DNA of 64,000 nt, taken from NCBI RefSeq assembly GCF_008973465.1, contig NZ_WBXN01000004.1, positions 7,418,501-7,482,500 of the forward strand, read 5' to 3'. Source of the DNA: Streptomyces sp. SS1-1. GTDB lineage: Bacteria; Actinomycetota; Actinomycetes; Streptomycetales; Streptomycetaceae. Under the pieces are notes generated by a model. That model did no database searches and was not told the DNA's origin. It saw only the letters and a list, made by a program, of their open reading frames with translations. Shown here one piece after another: positions 17,165 to 25,491 of this stretch; within the stretch, counting starts at the first letter, position 1, and each line of letters opens with the position of its first letter. Position numbers and translations under genes: made by a program.

Positions 17165-17204
17165 GTAGGTATCCATCGCAAACCTACTGGCTCATCGCAA
17201 ACCT
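17165..17204. promoter_or_regulatory. Putative HxlR operator
   Basis: The gap between the HxlR gene and the hydratase gene holds an inverted repeat GTAGGT (17165-17170) / ACCTAC (17182-17187) and a direct repeat CATCGCAAACCT at 17174-17185 and 17193-17204, spaced 19 bp. The second copy ends ten bases before the hydratase ATG. Confidence 0.45.
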
Positions 17205-17214
17205 TGGAACTCTC

Positions 17215-18051
17215 ATGAACCTGGACCTGTACACGACGCTGCGTGTCGCCGTCGACGCCGGAGTCGCGCGGATCACCTTGGACAACCCTCCGGTCAACGT
17301 GCTCAGCGGAACGATGATCCGCGAACTGCACGACGTGCTGGGGACGTTGAGGAACGACGACTCGGTCCGGGTCGTCGTGTTCTCCAGCGCCGACCCCGAG
17401 TTCTTCCTCGCCCACGTCGACATCCACATCCTCGACGAGATGGACGGCCTCCAGGCGATCGCGGACCGCAACCCGGACGCCAACCTCTTCCAGGGGGTCG
17501 GCGAGCTGCTCCGCCACCAGCCACAGGTGACCATCGTCAAGCTCGCGGGGACGGCACGGGCGGGTGGCGCCGAGTTCGTCACGGCCGCCGACCTGACCTT
17601 CGCCGCGCGGGAGACGGCCGGCATCGGCCAGAGCGAGGTGCTGATGGGCATCGTGCCGGGCGGCGGGGGAACGCAGTACCTGCGCGAGCGGGTCGGTCGC
17701 AACCGGGCGCTGGAGCTGCTGCTCACCGGCGACCTGGTGGACGCGGACACCGCGGCCGCCTACGGGTGGATCAACCGGGCGGTTCCGGCAGCGGAGCTGG
17801 ACGCGTTCGTCGACCAGGTCGCGGAGAGGATCGCCGCGCTGTCGCCGCACGTCATCGCCGCCGCCAAGCGGTTGGTCCCTCCCGCCGACCTGAGCGACGG
17901 CCTGAGAGCGGAGGACGACGCATGGGCCGACCTGGTCAGCGGCGACCTGCCCGCCCGGCTCATGGCGGGAGCCCTGGAGCACGGGGCGCAGACCCCCGCG
18001 GGCGAGCGCGACCTGGAATCGCTGATGAGGCGCGTCGCCGCCGACCTGTAG
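17215..18051 (+). CDS. Enoyl-CoA hydratase/isomerase family protein
   Basis: A 278-residue crotonase-fold protein. It has ARITLDNPPVNVLS at the N-terminus, the oxyanion-hole regions VVFSSADPEFFLAHVD and GTARAGGAEFVTAADLTFAARET, and the hydratase loop GQSEVLMGIVPGGGGTQYLRERVG. The glutamates usually needed for hydration appear to be present (GAEF; SEVLMG), but assignment between hydratase and other crotonase activities is not possible. The ATG at 17215 starts directly after the repeats described for the HxlR operator. It is the first gene of a probable two-gene unit with the quinone reductase. Confidence 0.82.
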   Translation: MNLDLYTTLRVAVDAGVARITLDNPPVNVLSGTMIRELHDVLGTLRNDDSVRVVVFSSADPEFFLAHVDIHILDEMDGLQAIADRNPDANLFQGVGELLRHQPQVTIVKLAGTARAGGAEFVTAADLTFAARETAGIGQSEVLMGIVPGGGGTQYLRERVGRNRALELLLTGDLVDADTAAAYGWINRAVPAAELDAFVDQVAERIAALSPHVIAAAKRLVPPADLSDGLRAEDDAWADLVSGDLPARLMAGALEHGAQTPAGERDLESLMRRVAADL

Positions 18052-18123
18052 GCGCGCCGCGCGGCCCGTACGCCACTACGCCACAGCACCCCACCCCCAC
18101 ACACCACCTGAGGAGAAGAACCG

Positions 18124-19110
18124 ATGAAGGCGGCCTTCCACGACCGTTCCGGACCCGCCAGGGACGTACTGAGAGTGCTCGACGTCGAGCGTCCCGAACC
18201 CGGCCCCGGCCAGGTCCGCGTCCGTGTCGCACTCAGCGCGATCAACCCCGGCGACATGTTCCTGCGCCGGAACGCGACCCCGCAGGACTTCCGTCCCGTC
18301 GGCGAACACACCGGCCGTATCCCGCACCAGGACGGCACCGGGACCATCGACGCGGTCGGCCCGGGCGTCGACCCCGGCCGGATCGGTGAACGCGTGTGGA
18401 TCTGGATGGCCGGCGCCGGCCATCCGTGGGGCACCGCCGCGGAATGGACCGTGCTGCCGTCCGAGCAGGCCGTCGCGCTCCCGGACGGCGTCTCCGACGA
18501 ACTCGGCGCCTGCCTCGGCATCCCGGCGATGACCGCACACTGGTGCCTGCACGCAGACGGCTCACCGCGCGACCGCACCGTACTCGTCGCGGCGGGCGCG
18601 GGCGCCGTCGGACACTACGCGATCGAACTCGGCCGGCTCGCGGGAGCACGGATCGTGACCACGGTCAGCGGCCCGGAGAAGGCCGCGATGGTCAAGGCGG
18701 CGGGCGCGGACCTCGTCGTGAACTACCGTGACGCGGACGCCGCCCGGCAGATCCTCGAAGGGGCCGGACCGGTCGACCGGATCATCGAGGTCTCGCTCAA
18801 CGACAACCTGGAACTCGACCTGGCCGTGGCGAGTCCGGGAGCCGTCATCGTGACCTACGCGGCGCAGCCCGACGACCCGGCCCTGCCGGTCTTCCGGCTC
18901 ATGTGGGCCAACCTGGTGCTGCGGTTCGCGCTGTTCCTCACCGAACCGAGGGACGCGCTGCTGCGCGCCGCCACCGAGATCACCGCGGCCCTGGAGGACG
19001 GCGCCCTCACCCCCCTGCCGGTGCACTCCTTCAGCCTCGACGACGTGGCGGTCGCCCACGAGGCCGTCGAGAACGGCCTCATCGGGAAGGCCGTACTCGA
19101 CCTGCGCTGA
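18124..19110 (+). CDS. Zinc-independent NADPH:quinone reductase (MDR family)
   Basis: A 328-residue medium-chain dehydrogenase/reductase. The N-terminal GroES-like domain begins MKAAFHDRSGPARDVLRVLDVERPEPGPGQVRVRV; the Rossmann domain has VAAGAGAVGHYAIELGRLAGARIVTTVSGPEK. The zinc ligands of alcohol dehydrogenases are absent, as in quinone oxidoreductases. It should reduce quinones or enones with NADPH in the cytoplasm, in keeping with a neighbouring HxlR regulator. GAGGAGAAGAACC gives a strong ribosome binding site; the gene is 72 bp behind the hydratase. Confidence 0.84.
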   Translation: MKAAFHDRSGPARDVLRVLDVERPEPGPGQVRVRVALSAINPGDMFLRRNATPQDFRPVGEHTGRIPHQDGTGTIDAVGPGVDPGRIGERVWIWMAGAGHPWGTAAEWTVLPSEQAVALPDGVSDELGACLGIPAMTAHWCLHADGSPRDRTVLVAAGAGAVGHYAIELGRLAGARIVTTVSGPEKAAMVKAAGADLVVNYRDADAARQILEGAGPVDRIIEVSLNDNLELDLAVASPGAVIVTYAAQPDDPALPVFRLMWANLVLRFALFLTEPRDALLRAATEITAALEDGALTPLPVHSFSLDDVAVAHEAVENGLIGKAVLDLR

Positions 19111-19160
19111 AGGTGCCGTGCGGGACCGCGGGCCCTGCGGACGTCGTGCGCACCCTGTCG

Positions 19161-19187
19161 TGTCACAGGCGGGAGGGCTGTCTCGTC
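19161..19187 (+). promoter_or_regulatory. ECF41-type promoter
   Basis: TGTCACA (19161-19167), a 16-bp spacer, and CGTC (19184-19187) match the published ECF41 promoter consensus exactly. It lies 42 bp upstream of the AhpD-like gene, which is followed by an ECF41 sigma factor gene. Confidence 0.75.
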
Positions 19188-19228
19188 TCGGGAGGTGAAG
19201 CACACCGACCAACCCGGAGGAACACACG

Positions 19229-19702
19229 ATGGACGCGCGACTGAACCTCTTCGCCGGACCGACCGCCGGCAAGGCGCTCAAGCACTTCATGGCGGTCGGC
19301 CAAGGGCTGAAGGAATCGCCGCTGCCGGCCGCGACACAGGAACTGGTGGCACTGCGCGTCAGCCAGATCAACGGGTGCGCCGCCTGCATCGACATGCACA
19401 CCAAGGAGGCCGCCGCGGCCGGGGAGAGCCCGGTACGTCTGCACCTCGTCGCGGCCTGGCGGGAGGCGACGGTGTTCACCGAGGCCGAGCGGGCCGCCCT
19501 CGCCCTCGCGGAGGAGGGGACCCGCCTCGCCGACGCGGCCACCGGGGTGAGTGACGAGGTCTGGGAGCGCGCCGCCCGGCACTACGACGAGGACCAGCTC
19601 GCGGCCCTCGTCCTGCTGGTCTCCTTCATGAACACGGCGAACCGGCTGAACATCATCACCCGGCAGCCGGCCGGCGACTACCAGGTCGGCCAGTTCCACT
19701 GA
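19229..19702 (+). CDS. Carboxymuconolactone decarboxylase-like (AhpD-type) protein
   Basis: A 157-residue AhpD-like protein with the redox motif NGCAACIDMH (Cys50, Cys53, His57), so a peroxidase or thiol-reductant activity is likelier than decarboxylation. The helical fold continues with AALALAEEGTRLAD and LVLLVSFMNTANRLN. This family is the standard neighbour of ECF41 sigma factors, and a matching promoter lies upstream. GGAGG precedes the ATG. Confidence 0.88.
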   Translation: MDARLNLFAGPTAGKALKHFMAVGQGLKESPLPAATQELVALRVSQINGCAACIDMHTKEAAAAGESPVRLHLVAAWREATVFTEAERAALALAEEGTRLADAATGVSDEVWERAARHYDEDQLAALVLLVSFMNTANRLNIITRQPAGDYQVGQFH

Positions 19703-19805
19703 GCAAGGCGCCGGCGACACCGCCGACACGGAGGATGATCCGCGAAGGACGCCTGGCCGGCCTCGCCCGGCGGGCCAGGCGCACGGACCACAGGGGGAAG
19801 ACGGC

Positions 19806-20729
19806 GTGAGCAGGGTCGAGGAGTTCGAGGAGCTGCGGCCGCTGCTGTTCTCGATCGCCTACCGCATCCTGGGCAGCGTGGGCGAGGCGGAGGACGCCGT
19901 GCAGGAGACCTGGCTCCGCTACGACGCCTCCACCACCCGCCCCGTGTCGCCCAAGGCGTTCCTGTCGGCCACGGTGACCCGGATCGCGATCGACGTGCTG
20001 CGCTCCGCCCGCGTGCGCCGGGAGGAGTACGTCGGACCGTGGCTGCCCGAGCCGCTGCTGGACGATCCCTACGAGGACCCGGCCCGCGCGGCCGAGCTGG
20101 CAGACTCGGTGTCGATGGCGGCCCTGCTGCTCCTGGAACGGCTCAGTCCGCTGGAGCGGTCGGTGTTCGTACTGCGCGAGGTCTTCGCCTTCGGGTTCGA
20201 CGACGTCGCCGCGGCCGTGGGGCGCTCGGAGGCGGCGTGCCGGCAGCTGCTCGTACGGGCCCGTCGGCACATGAACGAGGGACGGCCCCGGTTCGAAGCG
20301 GACCGGCGGGAGCGGCAGGAGCTGGCCAGGCGATTCTTCGCGGCACTGGAGCGCGGTGACGTGGACGGACTGCGGGAGCTGCTGTCCGCCGACGTCCAGC
20401 TCGTCGGGGACGGCGGCGGCAAGGCGCCGCAGCTGGCCAGGGCCGTCGCCGGCGCCGACAACGTGGCACGGCTCCTCGCCGCCGTCCACCCGTTCATGGC
20501 CGAGGTCGACATCACCTTCGAGACGCGCGAGGTCAACGGCCAGCCGGGCGCGCTGTTCCGCGACCGCGACGGCAAGGTCCTCCACATCCTCGCCCTGGAC
20601 ATCCTCGACGGGGAGATCAGGACGGTCCGCTCGGTCATCAACCCCGACAAGCTGGGCCACCTCGGCCCGGTCGCCGACGCCTGGGCCGTCGACCGGGAAG
20701 TGAGGGAGGCCCGCAGGCAGGCGCGATGA
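19806..20729 (+). CDS. ECF41 RNA polymerase sigma factor (SigJ-like)
   Basis: A 307-residue ECF sigma factor. Region 2 spans about residues 8-75 (LLFSIAYRILGSVGEAEDAVQETW), the YVGPWLPEP linker at 76-83 is typical of ECF41, region 4 spans about 103-155 (LSPLERSVFVLREVFAFGFDDVAAAVGRSEAACRQLL), and a C-terminal SnoaL-like domain (170-290) with DGGGK (202-206) replaces a separate anti-sigma factor. The GTG start follows AGGGGGAAG. It should transcribe the AhpD-like gene upstream from the promoter at 19161. Confidence 0.9.
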   Translation: MSRVEEFEELRPLLFSIAYRILGSVGEAEDAVQETWLRYDASTTRPVSPKAFLSATVTRIAIDVLRSARVRREEYVGPWLPEPLLDDPYEDPARAAELADSVSMAALLLLERLSPLERSVFVLREVFAFGFDDVAAAVGRSEAACRQLLVRARRHMNEGRPRFEADRRERQELARRFFAALERGDVDGLRELLSADVQLVGDGGGKAPQLARAVAGADNVARLLAAVHPFMAEVDITFETREVNGQPGALFRDRDGKVLHILALDILDGEIRTVRSVINPDKLGHLGPVADAWAVDREVREARRQAR

Positions 20730-20744
20730 ACCGTCGCTCCACGC

Positions 20745-22174
20745 CTACGCGACATCGGGCCGTGTCATCAGCGGCGACCGCAGATGCAGCTCCAGGCGGG
20801 GGCCGGTCAGGGGCACCGTGCTCCACGTGGCGGAGGCCCTGCCCGACTCCCCGTCGACGGCCACCCAGACACGGTGGGGAGTGGTGATGACGTAGAGGTC
20901 GGCGACGAACGTGCCGCCCTGCCAGGCGCCGGCCGCCACCACGGGGCGACCGAGCGGGGAGCTCTCCCGCCAGTCGCCGTGGCCGACCTCGACGTCGAAC
21001 AGCGACTCGAACCGTACGAGCCATCCGCCGTCCGTGCTGTCGACGGTCACCGTCGTCCCGTCCGGCAGAGCCGAGGCCTCGGCGGACGCGTCGAGCACGG
21101 CGCTGACGGAACCCAGAGCACCGGCCGAACCCGGCACCGGGGACAAGGACAGCCGCCGCAGCCGCTCGGCGAGCATGTCGTCGTCGTCCTGGTCGTCCGT
21201 CGGCTGATCCAGGCCGGGCAGCAGGCAGTTCCAGAGGGCATCGAACAGCGCCTGCGCCTCCCCTTCGGCGGTCACGGCGACCACGAGATCGTGCGACGGC
21301 ACCACCACACACTGCTGTCCGAAAGCGCCGTGCCCGTGATACCCGTGCCGTGACATCCAGAACTGGTAGCCGTAGCCGCAGGAGAAGTCGGCCTGGTCGG
21401 TTCCGTCCTCGAACGGCTCGCAGTCGATGTGCCGTCTCGTCGCGAGCTCCACCCACGCGCGAGGGACGAGCTGCTGACCACGCCACGCGCCTCCGCGCAG
21501 AAGCAGCTCACCGAACGCGGCGACGGCCTCCGTCGTGAGGTGCAGTCCGTGGAACCCGAAGACCGCACCGCTCCTCACCCGGTCCCATTCGGCGTGATCG
21601 ACGCCCATCGGCTTGAAGAGGCGGTCGTCGAGGAAGCCGTCGAGGCCGCGGCCTGTGACCGCCTCCACGATCCGGGCCAGGAGGAAGGTGGTGGAGTTGT
21701 CGTAGGTGTGCCGCGTCCCCTCGGGAACGGCGAACGGCAGCCTCAGGAAGCCCTTCACCAGGTCGTCCGGTTCCCGCTCCCATGCGTCGGCCAGGCTGTC
21801 CGTGGGATGGCCGGCCGTCATGGACAGCAGATGGTGGACGGTGATCCGGCGCGCCTGCCCGGTGATGCCTTCCGGGAATGGCCGGGCAGCACGTCCACCA
21901 CCCGGTCGTCCAGGGAGAGCAGCCCGTCGGCGATGGCCAGGCCCACAGCCACCGACGTGAACGACTTCGTCAACGAGTACAGCAGGTGCGGCCGTTCGGC
22001 GGAGTACGGCGCCCACCAGCCCTCGGCGACGACGTGCCCGTGGCGCACCACCATGAGGGAGTGGCACTCGATCGGCGCTTCGTCCAGCCGGTCGAGGAGG
22101 GCGGCGATCGAACGGGACGACACCCCGGACGCGGCCGGTGTCGAACGCGGCAACAGGGCACGCTGAGAGGCCAT
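20745..22174 (-). pseudogene. Frameshifted serine hydrolase (beta-lactamase class C type)
   Basis: Two reverse-strand frames make one protein of about 475 residues. The N-terminal piece (ATG 22174) has YSLTKSFTSVAVGLAIADG, where SLTK is the catalytic SxxK, and DDRVVDVLPGH. After a shift near 21872-21882 the second frame continues EGITGQARRITVHHLLSMTAGH, YDNSTTFLLARIVEAVTG and a C-terminal beta-rich region. The one-base loss sits in CATTCCCGGAAGG, where an extra T would restore the frame. The protein would hydrolyse esters or peptides if intact. Likely a pseudogene, or a sequencing error. Confidence 0.75.
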
Positions 22175-22233
22175 TCGGGCACCATAGCCAGACGTCGTCG
22201 CGCCACCCAACCGAATATCCCGCCTCTCCGTCG

Positions 22234-23370
22234 TCAGTGCATCAGCTCGAGATGGCGGTGAAGCGGTGACGCCGGGCAGATGTAGAGCTGCTGGTCGTAT
22301 CCGCTGCCGATCTGGACTTTGGTGGGCTGATCCGGGTCGTAGGCGTCGGGCCCGATGGACCGCTCGCCGGAGGGCTCGTACGGCTGCCAGCTACTGTCGT
22401 CGTCGTCCTCGAACGTCGCGACGGTCATCAGGGCGTCCATGGGGTGGCCGCAGTCGGGACACGTGCGTGGGCAGGGGTCGGTGGCACCCCAGCGGGGCCA
22501 GCCGCCGACCTTCCACCCGGGGGCACCGGCAAGCTCGTTGTCGTAATACTGCGGCAGGAACGAGTCCAAGTCGCTCGCGTCGGCCTCCGAGAGCTCCCTG
22601 TCGAAGTTGCGCTCGAAGGATGCCCGCAGGTGGGGCATGGCTGAGCCGACCGCATCCGAGGTCCGCCACACGGCCCAGTCGGTGAGCCGGTCCCGGAGCT
22701 TCTCGCCCAGCTCGAGGTGGTCCGGGTAGTCGGTGACCTGTTCGGGGTGGAGCAGGCAGGGCTCGGGCAGGTAGTCGTGGAACTGCATCAGGGGCGGCTC
22801 GGGCGGCGTCGTGAGGATGTCGGTGACGGCCGCCGCATCACGCCAGTACAACGCGGTCCTGGGCATGATGGGGTGATCGAAGGGACACCACAGGACCTGG
22901 AGCAGGTCCGTCCCCCGCGGTGGGTTCAGATCGGGCACGTCCCGCGCATGGAGCTGCGCCACCGGCAGCATCGCTATCGGCTCCTCGGGCGGGCCGACGG
23001 GCGGCTGCCCCGGCTCCCTGCGACGGGGGGCCATGCGGAGAAGGGTTTGCCGCTCCTCCTCGGTCAGGTCTCTCACGCGCTCGACGGCTTGGAGGTGCCG
23101 CCTCAGCCGTACGTAGGCCGGGGAGGGGGCGGGGTTGAGACCGTCCACGACATGCGGCTCCTCGCAGTACGGCCACGGCTCATCGGCGGGCCACAACAGG
23201 GGCCCACCGACGGAGCTGTCCTGCGGCGTGGGCGATCCAGGACGCGGATGCAACCGAGTCGCCGTGCGGGCCAGCGGCGCGAGTCGAGGGAAGACCTCGG
23301 TGACGTCGAAGGGGCGCGGCGGAGTGGTCGGAGTGGGCGGAGTGGTCGGAGGGGTCGCAGGGTTCCTCAT
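22234..23370 (-). CDS. DUF1963 (YwqG-like) protein
   Basis: A 378-residue protein related to the YwqG/DUF1963 family: VGGPLLWPADEPWPYC near residue 40, PDLNPPRGTDLLQVLWCPFDH in the middle, and CPDCGHPMDALMTVATFEDD plus SGYDQQLYICPASPLHRHLEL near the end. The N-terminus (MRNPATPPTTPPTPTTPP) is encoded by four 9-bp repeats (23321-23356). ATG 23370 is chosen because family similarity starts shortly after it. Function unknown; family members occur in defence or toxin-immunity neighbourhoods. Confidence 0.68.
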   Translation of the reverse strand: MRNPATPPTTPPTPTTPPRPFDVTEVFPRLAPLARTATRLHPRPGSPTPQDSSVGGPLLWPADEPWPYCEEPHVVDGLNPAPSPAYVRLRRHLQAVERVRDLTEEERQTLLRMAPRRREPGQPPVGPPEEPIAMLPVAQLHARDVPDLNPPRGTDLLQVLWCPFDHPIMPRTALYWRDAAAVTDILTTPPEPPLMQFHDYLPEPCLLHPEQVTDYPDHLELGEKLRDRLTDWAVWRTSDAVGSAMPHLRASFERNFDRELSEADASDLDSFLPQYYDNELAGAPGWKVGGWPRWGATDPCPRTCPDCGHPMDALMTVATFEDDDDSSWQPYEPSGERSIGPDAYDPDQPTKVQIGSGYDQQLYICPASPLHRHLELMH

Positions 23371-23452
23371 GACTCCGATCGTGCCAACTGCCACTGACAA
23401 CGGGCCGGGGCGACGTGACGAGAGGGGCTGCGGCACGGGGCGCGCGGCCGGC

Positions 23453-24073
23453 TCAGGCCGCCCCCGCGGCGACGCCGAAACCGATGGCGATGAACAGCCA
23501 CCCGGTGGTCAGCTCCCAGCGACGGCGGATCTTCGGGCGGTCCAGGAGCGCCCGCAGCCGGGCGGCGACGGCGACCAGGGCGAACCAGTACGCGACGCCG
23601 ACGAGGACGTCCAGGGTGCCGAGCAGGAAGATCTGCCGCGTCGTGGAGCCACCGCCGTCGACGAACTGGGGCAGGACGCTGAGGAAGAACAAAGCCGCCT
23701 TGGGGTTGAGCACGTTGGTGAGGAAGCCCTGCGCGAACCCGGACCGCCACCGGCCGCGGGACGCGTCGTCACGGGCCGTCGGTGAGCGGATCGCACGGGC
23801 TGTCTCGCGTCCGGCTCGCAGTCGTCGCGCGGCGAGCACCGCGCGGACTCCCAGATGGACGAGATACGCGGCCCCCGCGAGCTTGATCGCGGCATAGACC
23901 ACCGGTGTACGGGCGGCGATCAGGGACAACCCGATGCCTGCGGCCAGCATGTGCGCACACAGCCCACTCTGCGCACCGAGCGCGGCCGCCCGCCCCTTGC
24001 CGGGGTGCTCGGTGGCTGAACGGACGACCACGAGGAAGTCGGGTCCTGGGACCACGTAGGCCACCAGCACCAC
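23453..24073 (-). CDS. LysE-family amino-acid exporter with degenerate start
   Basis: A protein of about 206-214 residues with six hydrophobic helices and the LysE/RhtB signature VPGPDFLVVVRSATEHPGKGRAAALGAQSGL, later FAQGFLTNVLNPKAALFFLSVLPQF. It should export amino acids or derivatives across the inner membrane. The family N-terminus MDLLAFLGVVLVAY is present as (V)DLLGFLGVVLVAY, but its first codon is GTC (24095-24097), not GTG, although an AGGGGGG ribosome binding site sits nine bases before it. I therefore list the first standard start, GTG 24073, which shortens helix 1. May be weakly expressed or inactivated. Confidence 0.7.
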   Translation of the reverse strand: MVLVAYVVPGPDFLVVVRSATEHPGKGRAAALGAQSGLCAHMLAAGIGLSLIAARTPVVYAAIKLAGAAYLVHLGVRAVLAARRLRAGRETARAIRSPTARDDASRGRWRSGFAQGFLTNVLNPKAALFFLSVLPQFVDGGGSTTRQIFLLGTLDVLVGVAYWFALVAVAARLRALLDRPKIRRRWELTTGWLFIAIGFGVAAGAA

Positions 24074-24166
24074 GCCGAGGAAACCGAGCAGATCGACCGA
24101 CCTGAGCCCCCCTGCATTCGACGGACCGGTCGAGTACCCCGAGCCCCGGCTCCCACGGGTCCTTTC

Positions 24167-25289
24167 CTACCGACCGCCCACGGAGGGATCGCTTCCGGCG
24201 AGGCCGTCGCCCGCCACGAGGAAACGTTCGAACTCCTCGAGAAGGCGGTCAGATGCCGCCCGCATGGCACTGTGCGTCATGCCCGCGACGTGCGGAGACA
24301 GGGTGCAGTACGGATTGTCGGCGAGGGGTGAGGAGAATCCGGCCCCCTCATTCTCGAAGACGTCGACAGCGGCACGAGCAGGCCCGCCGCAGGGATCCCG
24401 GAGCGCCCGGTCGAGAGCTTCCTCCCGGACGACGCTCGCCCGCGCCGTGTTGATCAGTACCGATCCCGGCCGCATCAGGCGCAACTCCGCGGCCCCGATC
24501 AGTCCTTCGGTCTCGGGCGTCGCCGGCACGTGGACCGACACCACGTCGCAGCCGGTGAGCAGTTCCGGCAGGGTGTCCACCCGCCGTCCCGGCCAGCCCG
24601 CCGCCCGTGCAGGCGTGAACCGCGGCGACCCCAGGACCCATACCTCGGCGCCGAAGGCGCGTACGAGTTCGGCGGTGCGCCGGGCGATGGCCCCGGAACC
24701 CACCAACCCCACCCGCGCGCCGCCGAGGCTGCCGGCCGGCAGGCCCTCGACAGCGGTACCCCAGGCACCCGCACGCAGATCGCGGTCGCGTCGCGCGGTC
24801 TCCCGCAGCGCGTCGAGCATGAGAGAGACGGTCAGTTCGGCGACGGCCCCCGCGTTGGCGCCCGGTGCCGTGCGAACCGAGACCCCGAGACGCCGCGCCG
24901 CCGCGAGATCGAAGGTGTCGGTGCCGGCAGCGGCCCTCCCCACGAGCACGAGACGGCGTCGCAGGCCCTCCGAAGGTCGCCCGCTCGAGCACGCTCCGGG
25001 TGAGCGGAATGCCCGCCCGGCACTTGAGAACGTGGAAACCACGGCCCCCGTCCTCGAGTTGACGAGCCAGTTCCCCCTCGCAGAAGCCGTCGAACTCCAC
25101 GGTCTGCCAGCGTGCCGCGATCCGGGCGCGAAGCGAGGCGTCCTTCACGCGCCGGACGTTGACCGTCGGCATCAGGCCGAGATCATCGAGGGCGACGAGC
25201 TCAGGAAGCGCCAGCTCCCCGAGGGCAGGGTCGACGACAAGGACGCGAAGGGGCTCGGCATGACGCCGGTCCGGTCGCAGTCGTACCAC
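24167..25289 (-). pseudogene. Frameshifted D-2-hydroxyacid dehydrogenase
   Basis: The N-terminal catalytic-domain segment reads LRVLVVDPALGELALPELVAL ... FHVLKCRAGIPLTRSVLERATFGG in one frame; from about 24970 the other frame continues LVLVGRAAAGTDTFDLAAARRLGVSV, the cofactor-binding GLVGSGAIARRTAELVRAFG and the active-site regions NTARASVVREEAL and SPHVAGMTHSAM. Together they form a typical D-isomer-specific 2-hydroxyacid (phosphoglycerate-type) dehydrogenase. The break lies in a GGAGGGCC run, where a one-base change would restore the frame. Likely a pseudogene. Confidence 0.72.
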
Positions 25290-25491
25290 CGTGCCCCCAC
25301 CCCAAGTTCACGTTCCGGTCGATCGCCGCGCCACCTACCGACGTTGTCAGAGGCCCACACTGCACCACGCGGACTCGGACTTCGTGACGCCGTTTCCCGC
25401 TGTGTCCCGCATCACAGACAGGTCATGTCACGTTCGGGCCCCCTGCTCCCATCTGGTGGTCGTCAGCACGCGGACCGAGGAGGACGGAACG

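Noticed and set aside
25426..25464. Possible ECF41 promoter before the FAD oxidoreductase gene (TGTCACG and CGTC)
   Set aside because: The spacing is 28 bp instead of 16, so it does not fit the consensus.
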